Source: Pirellulaceae bacterium
GTDB lineage: Bacteria > Planctomycetota > Planctomycetia > Pirellulales > Pirellulaceae
Length of the DNA: 32,515 nt
NCBI GenBank assembly: GCA_030748485.1
Contig: JASMLW010000100.1
Location: 1-32,515 of the forward strand
Direction of reading: 5' to 3'
Below are positions 14,344 through 21,517 of the stretch, one piece after another (positions within the stretch are counted from its first letter, which is position 1; every line of letters begins with the position of its first letter). Below the pieces are notes generated by a model. It was not told the DNA's origin and searched no databases. It saw only the letters and a list, made by a program, of their open reading frames with translations. Made by a program: the position numbers and the translations under genes.

Positions 14344-14454
14344 ATGCCCGACGGCACACGACGACGCAGATTTAGCAACAATCTCGCCAAGCGCCGTTGG
14401 TATGCGATGCACCGCGCGCGACGATTTCGTCGGCGATTCGGTCTGCTGACCTAG
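14344..14454 (+). CDS. Small arginine-rich protein
   Basis: 36 residues. The ATG has GGAGG 8 bases upstream, among the best ribosome-binding sites in the window. The peptide holds 12 Arg and 1 Lys (RRRR near the start, RARRFRRRF near the end) with aromatic residues between, so it is expected to bind nucleic acid or acidic membranes. It matches no small ribosomal protein I know. It ends 12 bases before a hairpin that could terminate its transcript. With the preceding membrane-peptide frame it may form a two-gene unit. Function unknown. Confidence 0.5.
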   Translation: MPDGTRRRRFSNNLAKRRWYAMHRARRFRRRFGLLT

Positions 14455-14466
14455 CGTGCTTCGTCA

Positions 14467-14482
14467 CCGACCAACTGGTCGG
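14467..14482. terminator. Hairpin between convergent genes
   Basis: CCGACC-AACT-GGTCGG is a perfect 6-bp stem with a 4-base loop. It lies between the stop of the Arg-rich small gene (14454) and that of the minus-strand epimerase (14492). There is no strong T-run on either side, so it is a weak terminator candidate. Confidence 0.4.
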
Positions 14483-14491
14483 ACGGACTCT

Positions 14492-15304
14492 CTACTGAAG
14501 CAACCGCTGCAGGTATTCGATGCTCTCCCGCGCCAGCGCTTCAACGCCCGGATCGTAGTCGAATACTTCAACGCAGACCCAACCGTCGTACTCGACGTCT
14601 TGAAGCGCTTTGAGGATGGGGACGAAATCGATGTCGCCCATCCCGGGTCCCCTCATATTCGCATCGTTGGCGTGGAAGTGGACCAGCTTGTCGGCGTGAG
14701 CTCGAATGATCTCGTCGATCGGCGTCCCCTCGCTGGACATGGCTTTCACGTCGAGGTGCAATCGGCAATTGGGCGAATCGACCAGATCGACCAGTTGCGA
14801 ACCGGCGTCAGCCGTCAGCAGGAAGTCGCCTTCATTGGGACTGAGCGGCTCGACCGCCAGCAAAACGCCGCAATCGGCGAACACCTCGCACGCACCGCGG
14901 AGCACATCGGCCGCGTATTGCAGACCCTGGTCGTGTGAGACTCCGGGCAACAAGTTGCGTTGCTGTGGAGAGCCCAGCACCATGACGCCGCCACCCAAAT
15001 CGCGGCACAGCCGAGCCAGCTCGCAGAAATACTCGGTCGTTTTCCTCCGCACATCGGCGTCGGGCGACGTGAGGTAGTAACCTTCGGTGAAGGCGAGCAA
15101 CCAATGGAGGCCAATCGTCTCCAGCCCGGCGTCGTCGATCTGGCGACGAACGAGTTCGCGTGTCTCGGCCGAAATCTCGTACGCGTTCTTGTGAATCGTA
15201 AACGGCGCGAACTCAATTCCCGCGTAGCCCAGTTCCGCCGCGTGGGCGAACGCCTTCTCGAAGGGCCAATCCTGAAACGTCTCGTTGCAGATACCGAGTT
15301 TCAT
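14492..15304 (-). CDS. Sugar (phosphate) isomerase/epimerase, AP-endonuclease-2-like TIM barrel
   Basis: 270 residues from the ATG at 15304, which gives the family N-terminus MKLGICNETF; a longer frame adds 19 atypical residues. The metal ligands expected for this fold are all visible: E152 (LLAVEPLSP), D185 (LHLDVKAM), H211 (VHFHANDAN) and E246 (VCVEVFDY). Their spacing matches that of D-tagatose 3-epimerase-type enzymes. H67 (GLHWLL) and the H/D-rich loop after H211 line the pocket. The likely reaction is keto-sugar epimerisation or isomerisation; the substrate cannot be told from sequence. No sugar-pathway genes are adjacent, although sugar-acid enzymes lie 10-15 kb away. Confidence 0.88.
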   Translation of the reverse strand: MKLGICNETFQDWPFEKAFAHAAELGYAGIEFAPFTIHKNAYEISAETRELVRRQIDDAGLETIGLHWLLAFTEGYYLTSPDADVRRKTTEYFCELARLCRDLGGGVMVLGSPQQRNLLPGVSHDQGLQYAADVLRGACEVFADCGVLLAVEPLSPNEGDFLLTADAGSQLVDLVDSPNCRLHLDVKAMSSEGTPIDEIIRAHADKLVHFHANDANMRGPGMGDIDFVPILKALQDVEYDGWVCVEVFDYDPGVEALARESIEYLQRLLQ

Positions 15305-15782
15305 CGACGTGAACCTAGCGTTAGTGGTCTCTCTAGTGGTCTCTCTTTTGCCGCGAATCATCGTAGCAAAGCCGTGTGGGCGGAGGTAGTCCGCGGCTGC
15401 CGTTGATCAAAACCTCGGCCGCGGCCGCGCAGACAAAGAGGAGCACAGGCACAGAGAACGGGCACGGGGGGTTACCGAGCAAAGCACTCGGCGCAGGCGG
15501 GCGTCCGGTTGTAACGAATCAACCGACTTTGACTCAGGCGTTGGGAAGCGCGAGAATGGGCTCGTCGCCGCGTTGCCTTTTGTGGCGTTGAGGATGCGGG
15601 GCCTTCCGTGGTTGGATTCCAGCGACCAACGGGAGCGGACGAAGGACGACCGAGCGGTAGCTCGTTTTGTGTGTGGCACTGCCACTTTCGCGTTCGGACC
15701 ATCTTGACGGCAATTATCATGGAGTCTTGGCGACCGGCTCCGCCAGCCAGGACCGATCAGTTCCTCCAATTTTGAGATCCCC
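15305..15782. other. Divergent intergenic region
   Basis: 478 bases between a minus-strand and a plus-strand gene, so both promoters should lie here, but I cannot name a convincing pair of boxes. A small hairpin at 15673-15685 (GTGGC-ACT-GCCAC) is followed by TTT. No credible coding frame was seen. Confidence 0.5.
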
Positions 15783-17036
15783 ATGAAAACTCTCCACCAG
15801 TCCATCGCGGTCGCCTGTTGTCTTCTCCTGTTCGCTATCGGGACGCTGAACGCCGACAAGAAGAAGGGCGATAAGGGCGAGAACGCGAAACGTCAGGAAG
15901 AGAAGGTCGACGACAGTGAGAAGGAGAAATCGGCGCGCGACAAGTCGGCCGAAAAGGCAAAACAGAAAAAGGCCGCAGCCAAGAAAAAAGCCGACGCCAA
16001 TAAGAAGTCAGCGCCCAAGAAGAGCGAGCCGGCGAAGAAGAAAGGCGAAACGAAGAAGAAGGACCGACCGAAGAAGAAGGACCGACCCAAACGAGAGCAG
16101 CCGGCGAAAAAGAGGAAGCCCGCCACAAAGAAACCCGCGACAAAGAAACCCGCCGCGTCGAAGCAGGGGCAGCCGCCGGCCAGACCTCGGTTGGAGAAGT
16201 CCCGGAAATCGACATACGGCTTGCGCATCGAAGGCTCGGCCAGCGACATTGCCGAGCAACTGCGGCGGCAACTGCAGCAACAGTTGCAGCAGACTCAGCA
16301 GCCGCAGCGCTCTGGACAGGAAGACGGCCCCGTCAGGCGAGCAATTCAGCTGCGGTTGCAGAAGCAATCGTCAGGCGAATCGTCCGCTCAGCCCCGCATC
16401 GAAATCCGCCAGCTGCAACTCGACGAGACGCAATCGGCTCCCCGCATTGCAATCCGCGCGCTGTCTCCCCAGGCCAGCATCCAAAGTTCGGTCGTCAATG
16501 GTCGCCGGCGAGTCAACGTGCAGGACGGCCGCCGGTCGATCAAGTTGACCGAAGACGCCCATGGCGTCTCGCTGATGATCGCGGAAAGTAAAGACGGCGG
16601 CGTGTCGTCTCTGATCTATTCCGCCGCCAACCTGGACGAGCTGCACGCGCGTCACCCGGACGCGTTTCATCTTTACGAGCGTCTGCGGGGTGAGGGATTC
16701 GTGAAACGCCCGATGGCAACTGGTCAAACAGCTCGGCCTCGTCTGCCCGGCGCGATCCGCCCATCTACGTCGCCGCAACGCGCACCGAGCCGACCGTCGA
16801 TTCGCCCGAGCATACGCCGTCCGGGTCTTTCCCCGGCCGCCCCTCGACCGCCGAGCCGACCACCGCAGGCGCGGCCGCGCACGCCCAACGACCGCGGCCC
16901 CGCTTTGCGACCGCAGTTGGAACGTCAACTGAAGATGTTTCAGAACATGTCGCAGGACGATGAAACCAAGGCGATGATCGGCAAGTGGCTGCGCGAGCTG
17001 CAGTCGAGCTCCGAGGGTCATAGCCGCCGCCGGTAA
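15783..17036 (+). CDS. Exported lysine-rich low-complexity protein
   Basis: 417 residues. A signal peptide (IAVACCLLLFAIGTLNA, cleavage before DKKKG) precedes about 100 residues made largely of Lys, Ala, Glu and Pro. Internal repeats are visible there (KKKDRP twice, KKPAT twice). A Gln-rich helix at about 150-180 (LRRQLQQQLQQTQQ) and a globular-looking middle at about 220-300 follow (VNVQDGRRSIKLTEDAHG, then SLIYSAANLDELHARHPDAFHLYERL). A Pro/Arg-rich stretch comes next, and the C-terminal helix reads MFQNMSQDDETKAMIGKWLRELQ. No enzyme motif is seen. The very basic half could bind nucleic acid, polyanionic polysaccharide or the envelope. Function unknown. Confidence 0.8.
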   Translation: MKTLHQSIAVACCLLLFAIGTLNADKKKGDKGENAKRQEEKVDDSEKEKSARDKSAEKAKQKKAAAKKKADANKKSAPKKSEPAKKKGETKKKDRPKKKDRPKREQPAKKRKPATKKPATKKPAASKQGQPPARPRLEKSRKSTYGLRIEGSASDIAEQLRRQLQQQLQQTQQPQRSGQEDGPVRRAIQLRLQKQSSGESSAQPRIEIRQLQLDETQSAPRIAIRALSPQASIQSSVVNGRRRVNVQDGRRSIKLTEDAHGVSLMIAESKDGGVSSLIYSAANLDELHARHPDAFHLYERLRGEGFVKRPMATGQTARPRLPGAIRPSTSPQRAPSRPSIRPSIRRPGLSPAAPRPPSRPPQARPRTPNDRGPALRPQLERQLKMFQNMSQDDETKAMIGKWLRELQSSSEGHSRRR

Positions 17037-17113
17037 AGTGGCGGGTAAAAGTGGCGGGTAATAGTGGCCGCGCGATCTGCTTGACGAGTCGATCTACTTG
17101 GTCGATCTACTTA
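17034..17113. repeat. Two short tandem repeats spanning convergent stop codons
   Basis: Units of about 12-13 bases, TAAAGTGGCGGG, TAAAAGTGGCGGG and TAATAGTGG, start with the stop codon of the Lys-rich gene. A second pair, GTCGATCTACTTG at 17088 and GTCGATCTACTTA at 17101, covers the stop codon of the ceramidase-like gene. Confidence 0.65.
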
Positions 17114-18462
17114 CTGAGTCGATGGATTGCTTTCATGATGTCGTCCTCGACGGTGATCGCCCATTTGGTTGGCAAGCCGTAGTAGACCATCGCGCCGGCG
17201 CCCTCGTAGCCGCCTTCGAGCAGCACTCGGCGTGAGGGAATGTAGGCCATCACATCGTGGGAGTAGCCGGCGACCCAGGTTTTGACGCCGCCCAACTCGC
17301 GCTTCGTCCGAACGGCGAAATCGACAACGACTTCACCGCCGAGCGTGACGAACTTCACATCGGCGCCGACTTTCCACACGCCGATGGGGTATGGATAGGT
17401 CTGGGCGAGCGGCGCGCCGGCGTCGATCTGTTCGAGAAACATCTCGGCCCGCGCTTTGACCCACTTATTCGTCGATTCGGAGTCTTTCTCAATCTGTTCG
17501 CGAGTCGGCAATTTGTCGAGGGCGAGCGGGATTTCGACGTAACCCGTTTTCAATTCGGCCGCGACCGCCGCCATGTCGCCGGCCAGGACGCGGTCGACAG
17601 CCTTCGCCAAGCGGCCGCCGTACTGTTGAGCCAGTTCGACTTTCCGCCGGGGCAGGGGATTCTGGTCGGCTCCGCAACCCGCCCAGAACAGCGCGACGCA
17701 GCCGGGGTGAGCCTTCTCGACTTCGATCTGAGCGAATCCCGGGTAGTCGCCGGACCATTGGTAAAAACTCAACACGGTCGCATGGCAGGCGTAGCCAAAC
17801 AACACGGCTCGGAGTTTCTTCCCGGAGCGGACGGCCAGCACGGGGACGTCGTGATCGAACGGCCCTTTCAGTTGATTGTCCGCGCGCAACTTGGGGACAT
17901 CGGGCTCGCGGTTGTTGCGGCGGTTCACGGCGAATGTCGCCTCGCCGCTGCCCCAGGCAATCTCGGCGGGAGCAATCGACTCAAACGCCTCCTTCACGCC
18001 AACAGCGATCTGTTCGGAAAGCCAAACTGTGTATTCGTCGACCAACTTCTGCTGACTCGCGTCGATCGTCAAATAGTGGAGAGGTTTGAGATTTCCACCG
18101 ACGACGGGTCCGGTGTGCGTGTGCGATGTGCAAATCGCAATGTCCGCTCGTTTGACGCCGTGCTTCGCAACGATCGCCGCGCAGACTTTCTGAGAGAAGT
18201 CGCGATCGACGCCGACCAGGTCGAGCGTGATGACAACACCCTGCTTGCCTCGGCTGTCCTTCAGCACGAGCGTCTTGGCCCACAGGTCCGTCAATTTGCC
18301 TTCGGCCGGGTGATTGCGGCCTCCATATCCGGACATCCAGATGAATTTGGGCGGAGTGATGTTGACCTTGCTGACGCCGGCGCTCCAACCGGCGGCGAAC
18401 GCGGGAGTGTGCAGCGCAATCAGCAACAGGATCGTCGGCAGGCCGTAGGCGCGGAATGTCAT
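17107..18462 (-). CDS. Neutral/alkaline non-lysosomal ceramidase-like exported protein
   Basis: 451 residues from the ATG at 18462, with AGGAG 6 bases upstream. A signal peptide (LPTILLLIALHTPAFA) is followed by the family opening VNITPPKFIWMSGYGGR. Zinc-site signatures are visible: SHTHTGP with H114 and H116, and YACHATVLSFYQWSGDYPG further on. The product is shorter than eukaryotic neutral ceramidases (about 750 residues) and lacks their C-terminal domain, as in many planctomycete homologues. Ceramidases hydrolyse the amide of N-acyl sphingosine. Here the substrate may be another lipid or amide, since the short form is not proven to act on ceramide. It lies 49 bases downstream of a glycosyltransferase gene on the same strand. 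Confidence 0.88.
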   Translation of the reverse strand: MTFRAYGLPTILLLIALHTPAFAAGWSAGVSKVNITPPKFIWMSGYGGRNHPAEGKLTDLWAKTLVLKDSRGKQGVVITLDLVGVDRDFSQKVCAAIVAKHGVKRADIAICTSHTHTGPVVGGNLKPLHYLTIDASQQKLVDEYTVWLSEQIAVGVKEAFESIAPAEIAWGSGEATFAVNRRNNREPDVPKLRADNQLKGPFDHDVPVLAVRSGKKLRAVLFGYACHATVLSFYQWSGDYPGFAQIEVEKAHPGCVALFWAGCGADQNPLPRRKVELAQQYGGRLAKAVDRVLAGDMAAVAAELKTGYVEIPLALDKLPTREQIEKDSESTNKWVKARAEMFLEQIDAGAPLAQTYPYPIGVWKVGADVKFVTLGGEVVVDFAVRTKRELGGVKTWVAGYSHDVMAYIPSRRVLLEGGYEGAGAMVYYGLPTKWAITVEDDIMKAIHRLSK

Positions 18463-18511
18463 GAAGTGCTCCTGGGTGCTTATCGTGTGAGTCGAGACGA
18501 CGGGCGGCGAC

Positions 18512-19669
18512 CTAGATGCGATTCGCTCGCAACTCATCGATTGGGTAAAACGTGTCGCGCCACCGAATTCCTCGCCGCGTGAGTACGAGTAGTGTCGAAC
18601 GCCATTGAATGTAGATGAACATCAGCACGGCCACTGGGAATCCCAGACCGCACAGCCCCGATTGTTTCAGATTTCGCGCCGAATTCCAGCAACAGCTAAT
18701 CAAGATCAGGGACGTCGTCAGGTTTAGCCACCGCGTCCAGCCGCCCGTGGCGAAGACCCCGAGGAAGGGCCAGACGTTGGCGATCAACATCACCGAAGTG
18801 CCGAAGATCACCAGGGACAGCCGGTAGTCGGTCGCCGCGAACGCGTTCTTTTCGAGCCCCACGATCAACTCGCCGATCGAGCCGTACCAGGGAACGGTCA
18901 GCGTGTCGAGTCCGAGCACGAATTGCTGGCGGTAGCCGTTCATCTTGATCAGCTTGCCGAGTTTGACGTCGTCGTCGGGCCGCATGGCGATCGGCCGATG
19001 GCCGTCGATTGCCTCGTAGACGTCGCGGCGCACCAGATTGAAAGCGCCGATCCCGACGAAACACTTGCTGCGCGGGTCGCTCGCCTTCCACGGTCGAAAA
19101 TAGGCTGAAAAGAAGATCGTGAACGTGGCGACAAATGAATTGAGGAAGAAGCCGGGCACGCGCGTGTCGGGCGCGGCCGTCAAGTGGTCGATCCCCTCGG
19201 ACTGAGCGTAGAACACCGACCGCCTCAGCATGCTCGACTCGAACATGATGTCCGCGTCCGTGAACAACAGGTACTCGCCCGCGGCCCGTTCGGAGCCGAA
19301 CTGCAACGCGTGGTTCTTCCCCAGCCAACCAGCGGGCAATTCGGCGATGTGGACGACGTTGACGCGCTCATCGCGGGCGGACAAGCGATCGAGAATTGCC
19401 CCTGTCGAATCGGTGGACCGATCGTCGACAACCAACAAATCGACCGCCGGATAGTCTATCTCCAACAACGTGTTGACAGCATCTTCCACATGACGCTCTT
19501 CGTTGCGAGCGGCGACAATGATCGAGACTGTCGGAGCCGGCCAGTCGTCTGGCGGCAGGTCCATGTCGCGAATCCGCGGCATCCGCCGGTTCGCGTTCCA
19601 AAAGGTCAGAAACACGACTGTGGTGAAGAGCAGCGTCGCTACCGCCAATCCGAATAGAAACTCGTCCAT
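18512..19669 (-). CDS. Membrane-bound family 2 glycosyltransferase (CrtQ/HpnB-like)
   Basis: 385 residues. An N-terminal helix at about 5-24 anchors the protein. The GT-A domain has VSIIVAARNEE at 48-58, VDDRSTD at 81-87 and the metal-binding TDAD at 137-140. GWLGKNHALQ at 114-123 is a motif seen in carotenoid and hopanoid glycosyltransferases. A later acidic motif (RPDDDVKLG) fits the catalytic base region. Three or so hydrophobic helices close the protein. It should transfer a sugar from a nucleotide donor to a lipid on the cytoplasmic face; the acceptor is unknown. The gene lies 87 bases after epmB and 49 before the ceramidase-like gene, so a lipid-related role with the latter is possible. 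No clear ribosome-binding site precedes the ATG. Confidence 0.88.
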   Translation of the reverse strand: MDEFLFGLAVATLLFTTVVFLTFWNANRRMPRIRDMDLPPDDWPAPTVSIIVAARNEERHVEDAVNTLLEIDYPAVDLLVVDDRSTDSTGAILDRLSARDERVNVVHIAELPAGWLGKNHALQFGSERAAGEYLLFTDADIMFESSMLRRSVFYAQSEGIDHLTAAPDTRVPGFFLNSFVATFTIFFSAYFRPWKASDPRSKCFVGIGAFNLVRRDVYEAIDGHRPIAMRPDDDVKLGKLIKMNGYRQQFVLGLDTLTVPWYGSIGELIVGLEKNAFAATDYRLSLVIFGTSVMLIANVWPFLGVFATGGWTRWLNLTTSLILISCCWNSARNLKQSGLCGLGFPVAVLMFIYIQWRSTLLVLTRRGIRWRDTFYPIDELRANRI

Positions 19670-19756
19670 CGCGCGGTCAACGTGTGAATGGGATGTCTGC
19701 GGGCGAATGACTGATGATTAACGATGCAACATACATATCTCGCGCGGCCAAGTCCT

Positions 19757-20773
19757 TCACGCCAGCACGCGCTTACTCGCCTCGCCCGGTATTTCACGGA
19801 CAAATCGCGGGACGGCGTATCCGGGCAGGCGACCGCGCAGCATTCTGATCAATTCGACTCCCAGCTGTTCCTCCGTTTCGAAGTGCGCCGTCCCGGCCAC
19901 TCGATCCAACTGGTGCAAGTAATACGGCATGACGCGATTGTCGACGAGCAGTTGGGAGAGTTGTTCGAGCACGTCGACGTCGTCGTTGACGCCGCGCAAC
20001 AGAACTGACTGATTCAGCATGGTGACGCCGCCGTCGGCCAACTTGCCGAGCGCGTCTTTCACGGGCGCGTCGAGTTCGCGGGGATGGTTGGCGTGCACTA
20101 CCATCACGACGGTCCGCCGAGGTCGTCTGAGGACTTGCACCAGCTGTTTCGTCACTCGCTCCGGAATGACGATCGGCAATCGCGTGTGGATTCGCAGCCT
20201 GCGCACATGTCGAATTGAAGCCAGGCGATCCAGCAATGCGTTGAGCGTTTCGTCAATCAACGTCAATGGATCGCCACCGGACAACAGCACTTCCTCAATC
20301 GACTCATCGGCGTCGATGCACTCGAGCGCCGCGTCCCAGACGGCGGCTCCGGGCTGCTTATCGTGGTAGGAGAAATGGCGTCGAAAACAGTAGCGGCAAT
20401 GAACGGCGCAGGCTCCGGTGACGATCAGCAGGGCTCGACCGGCGTATTTTTTGAGCAGCCCGGGGGTGAGCGCCGCCGAATCCTCCGCCAGCGGGTCGCG
20501 GACGAACCCAGCCACACGCCGCACTTCGTCGCTCGTCGGCATCACCTGCCGCAGGAGCGGATCCGCCGCATCACCCGGCGTCATCTTGGCGACGAACTGG
20601 AGCGGTGCGAACACCGAAAACTCCGCGGCAGCCCCGTTCGCGGTGTTGGGAATTGGAGGCAATTGCAGTCTCCGACAGAGCTCGACCGGATCGCGAATCG
20701 CCTCGCGCATGTGGGCGCGCCAGTCGCCGGAAGTGGTCGGGACACTCTGATGGGAACTCGCTACAATAGCCAT
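19757..20773 (-). CDS. epmB: EF-P lysine 2,3-aminomutase EpmB (radical SAM)
   Basis: 338 residues from the ATG at 20773, close to E. coli EpmB (342). EpmB converts (S)-alpha-lysine to (R)-beta-lysine, which EpmA attaches to EF-P. The radical-SAM cluster is C122-x3-C126-x2-C129 (CAVHCRYCFRRHFSY). LLSGGDPL binds S-adenosylmethionine. LHQLDRVAGTAHFE is typical of the family. The PLP lysine is K334 in REIPGEASK, very near the end. The short form without the C-terminal region of catabolic lysine aminomutases supports EpmB. It is divergent from efp with 55 bases between starts, and epmA follows efp, which makes the assignment secure. The upstream ORF extension overlaps efp regulatory DNA and is unlikely. 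Confidence 0.95.
   Translation of the reverse strand: MAIVASSHQSVPTTSGDWRAHMREAIRDPVELCRRLQLPPIPNTANGAAAEFSVFAPLQFVAKMTPGDAADPLLRQVMPTSDEVRRVAGFVRDPLAEDSAALTPGLLKKYAGRALLIVTGACAVHCRYCFRRHFSYHDKQPGAAVWDAALECIDADESIEEVLLSGGDPLTLIDETLNALLDRLASIRHVRRLRIHTRLPIVIPERVTKQLVQVLRRPRRTVVMVVHANHPRELDAPVKDALGKLADGGVTMLNQSVLLRGVNDDVDVLEQLSQLLVDNRVMPYYLHQLDRVAGTAHFETEEQLGVELIRMLRGRLPGYAVPRFVREIPGEASKRVLA
20739..20767 (+). promoter_or_regulatory. Candidate sigma-70-type promoter for efp
   Basis: GGGACA at 20739-20744 and TACAAT at 20762-20767 are separated by 17 bases, matching four of six and five of six consensus positions. It would start transcription near 20774, about 55 bases before the efp GTG. It overlaps the first codons of the divergent epmB gene. 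Confidence 0.4.
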
Positions 20774-20828
20774 GTTCGTAAGGATAACGGCATCCAATTG
20801 ACGCGGGAAACCGGTAGGAAGAAGAATC

Positions 20829-21398
20829 GTGGCGACGTACAAGACGAGCGAATTTCGCAAGGGTTTAAAAGTTCAGCTCGACGGCGAACCCTACCTGATG
20901 ATCGAGATGAACTTTGTTAAACCGGGCAAGGGAAACGCTCTTTACAAATGCAAATTGCGAAACCTCATCCGCGGGGGTGTGATCGACCGCACGTACAAGG
21001 GCGGTGATTCGCTCGAGTCGGCCGACGTCGAGGAGATCAGCGGGCAGTACCTTTACCGTCAAGCGGACGCCTTTGTGTTCATGGACAAACAGACGTACGA
21101 CCAATACGAACTGTCGTCGGAGCAGGTCGACGACGCCTGGAAGTATCTGAAGGACGGGATGGATGTCACGATGATGCTTTACAACGGCAATCCGATCTCG
21201 ATGACGCCCCCCAATCACGTCGAGCTGGCGGTGGAGGATTGCGAACCGGGAGCCAAAGGCGACACGGCGACGAACGTCACCAAACCGGCGCGCGTCGAGA
21301 CGGGAGCCGACTTCACCGTGCCGGCCTTCATCAAGCCCGGCAATGTCATCAAGATCGACACCCGGACCGGAGAATACGTCGAACGCGTCAGTAACTAA
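20829..21398 (+). CDS. efp: Elongation factor P
   Basis: 189 residues, standard length, from a GTG at 20829 with AGGAAGAAG just upstream. EF-P enters the ribosomal E site and relieves stalling at consecutive prolines. Three OB-like domains are recognisable. The modification loop reads KPGKGNA, with K34 exactly where E. coli EF-P is beta-lysylated. The end of domain III has the conserved FIKPGNVIKIDTRTGEYVERV. The lysine-type loop together with adjacent epmB and epmA shows that this EF-P uses beta-lysine rather than rhamnose on Arg32 or 5-aminopentanol. The long Pro-rich coding regions nearby are potential clients, which is inference. Confidence 0.97.
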   Translation: MATYKTSEFRKGLKVQLDGEPYLMIEMNFVKPGKGNALYKCKLRNLIRGGVIDRTYKGGDSLESADVEEISGQYLYRQADAFVFMDKQTYDQYELSSEQVDDAWKYLKDGMDVTMMLYNGNPISMTPPNHVELAVEDCEPGAKGDTATNVTKPARVETGADFTVPAFIKPGNVIKIDTRTGEYVERVSN

Positions 21399-21412
21399 CG
21401 CGCAGCAGTAAA

Positions 21413-21464
21413 CGAGCGCGCGGCAACAGCGTTGACGGCAACAGCGTTGACGGCAGCGCGCTCG
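21413..21464 (+). repeat. Inverted repeat enclosing a 15-bp tandem duplication, between efp and epmA
   Basis: CGAGCGCGC (21413-21421) and GCGCGCTCG (21456-21464) are perfect 9-bp arms. Between them GGCAACAGCGTTGAC occurs twice in tandem (21422-21436, 21437-21451). It could attenuate or process the efp-epmA transcript. Confidence 0.7.
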
Positions 21465-21517
21465 AGGTCGCCAGGCCGCGCCATCCCGGATCCGAACTGT
21501 CGCGCACGAGGCTGAGC

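Noticed and set aside
13951-14412. 153-codon open frame on the minus strand
   Set aside because: It has no recognisable domain, Arg/Ser-rich shadow composition, and overlaps better-supported small frames on the plus strand.
17257-18582. 441-codon open frame on the plus strand
   Set aside because: It is antisense to the ceramidase-like gene with its clear zinc motifs. Composition is typical of a shadow frame.
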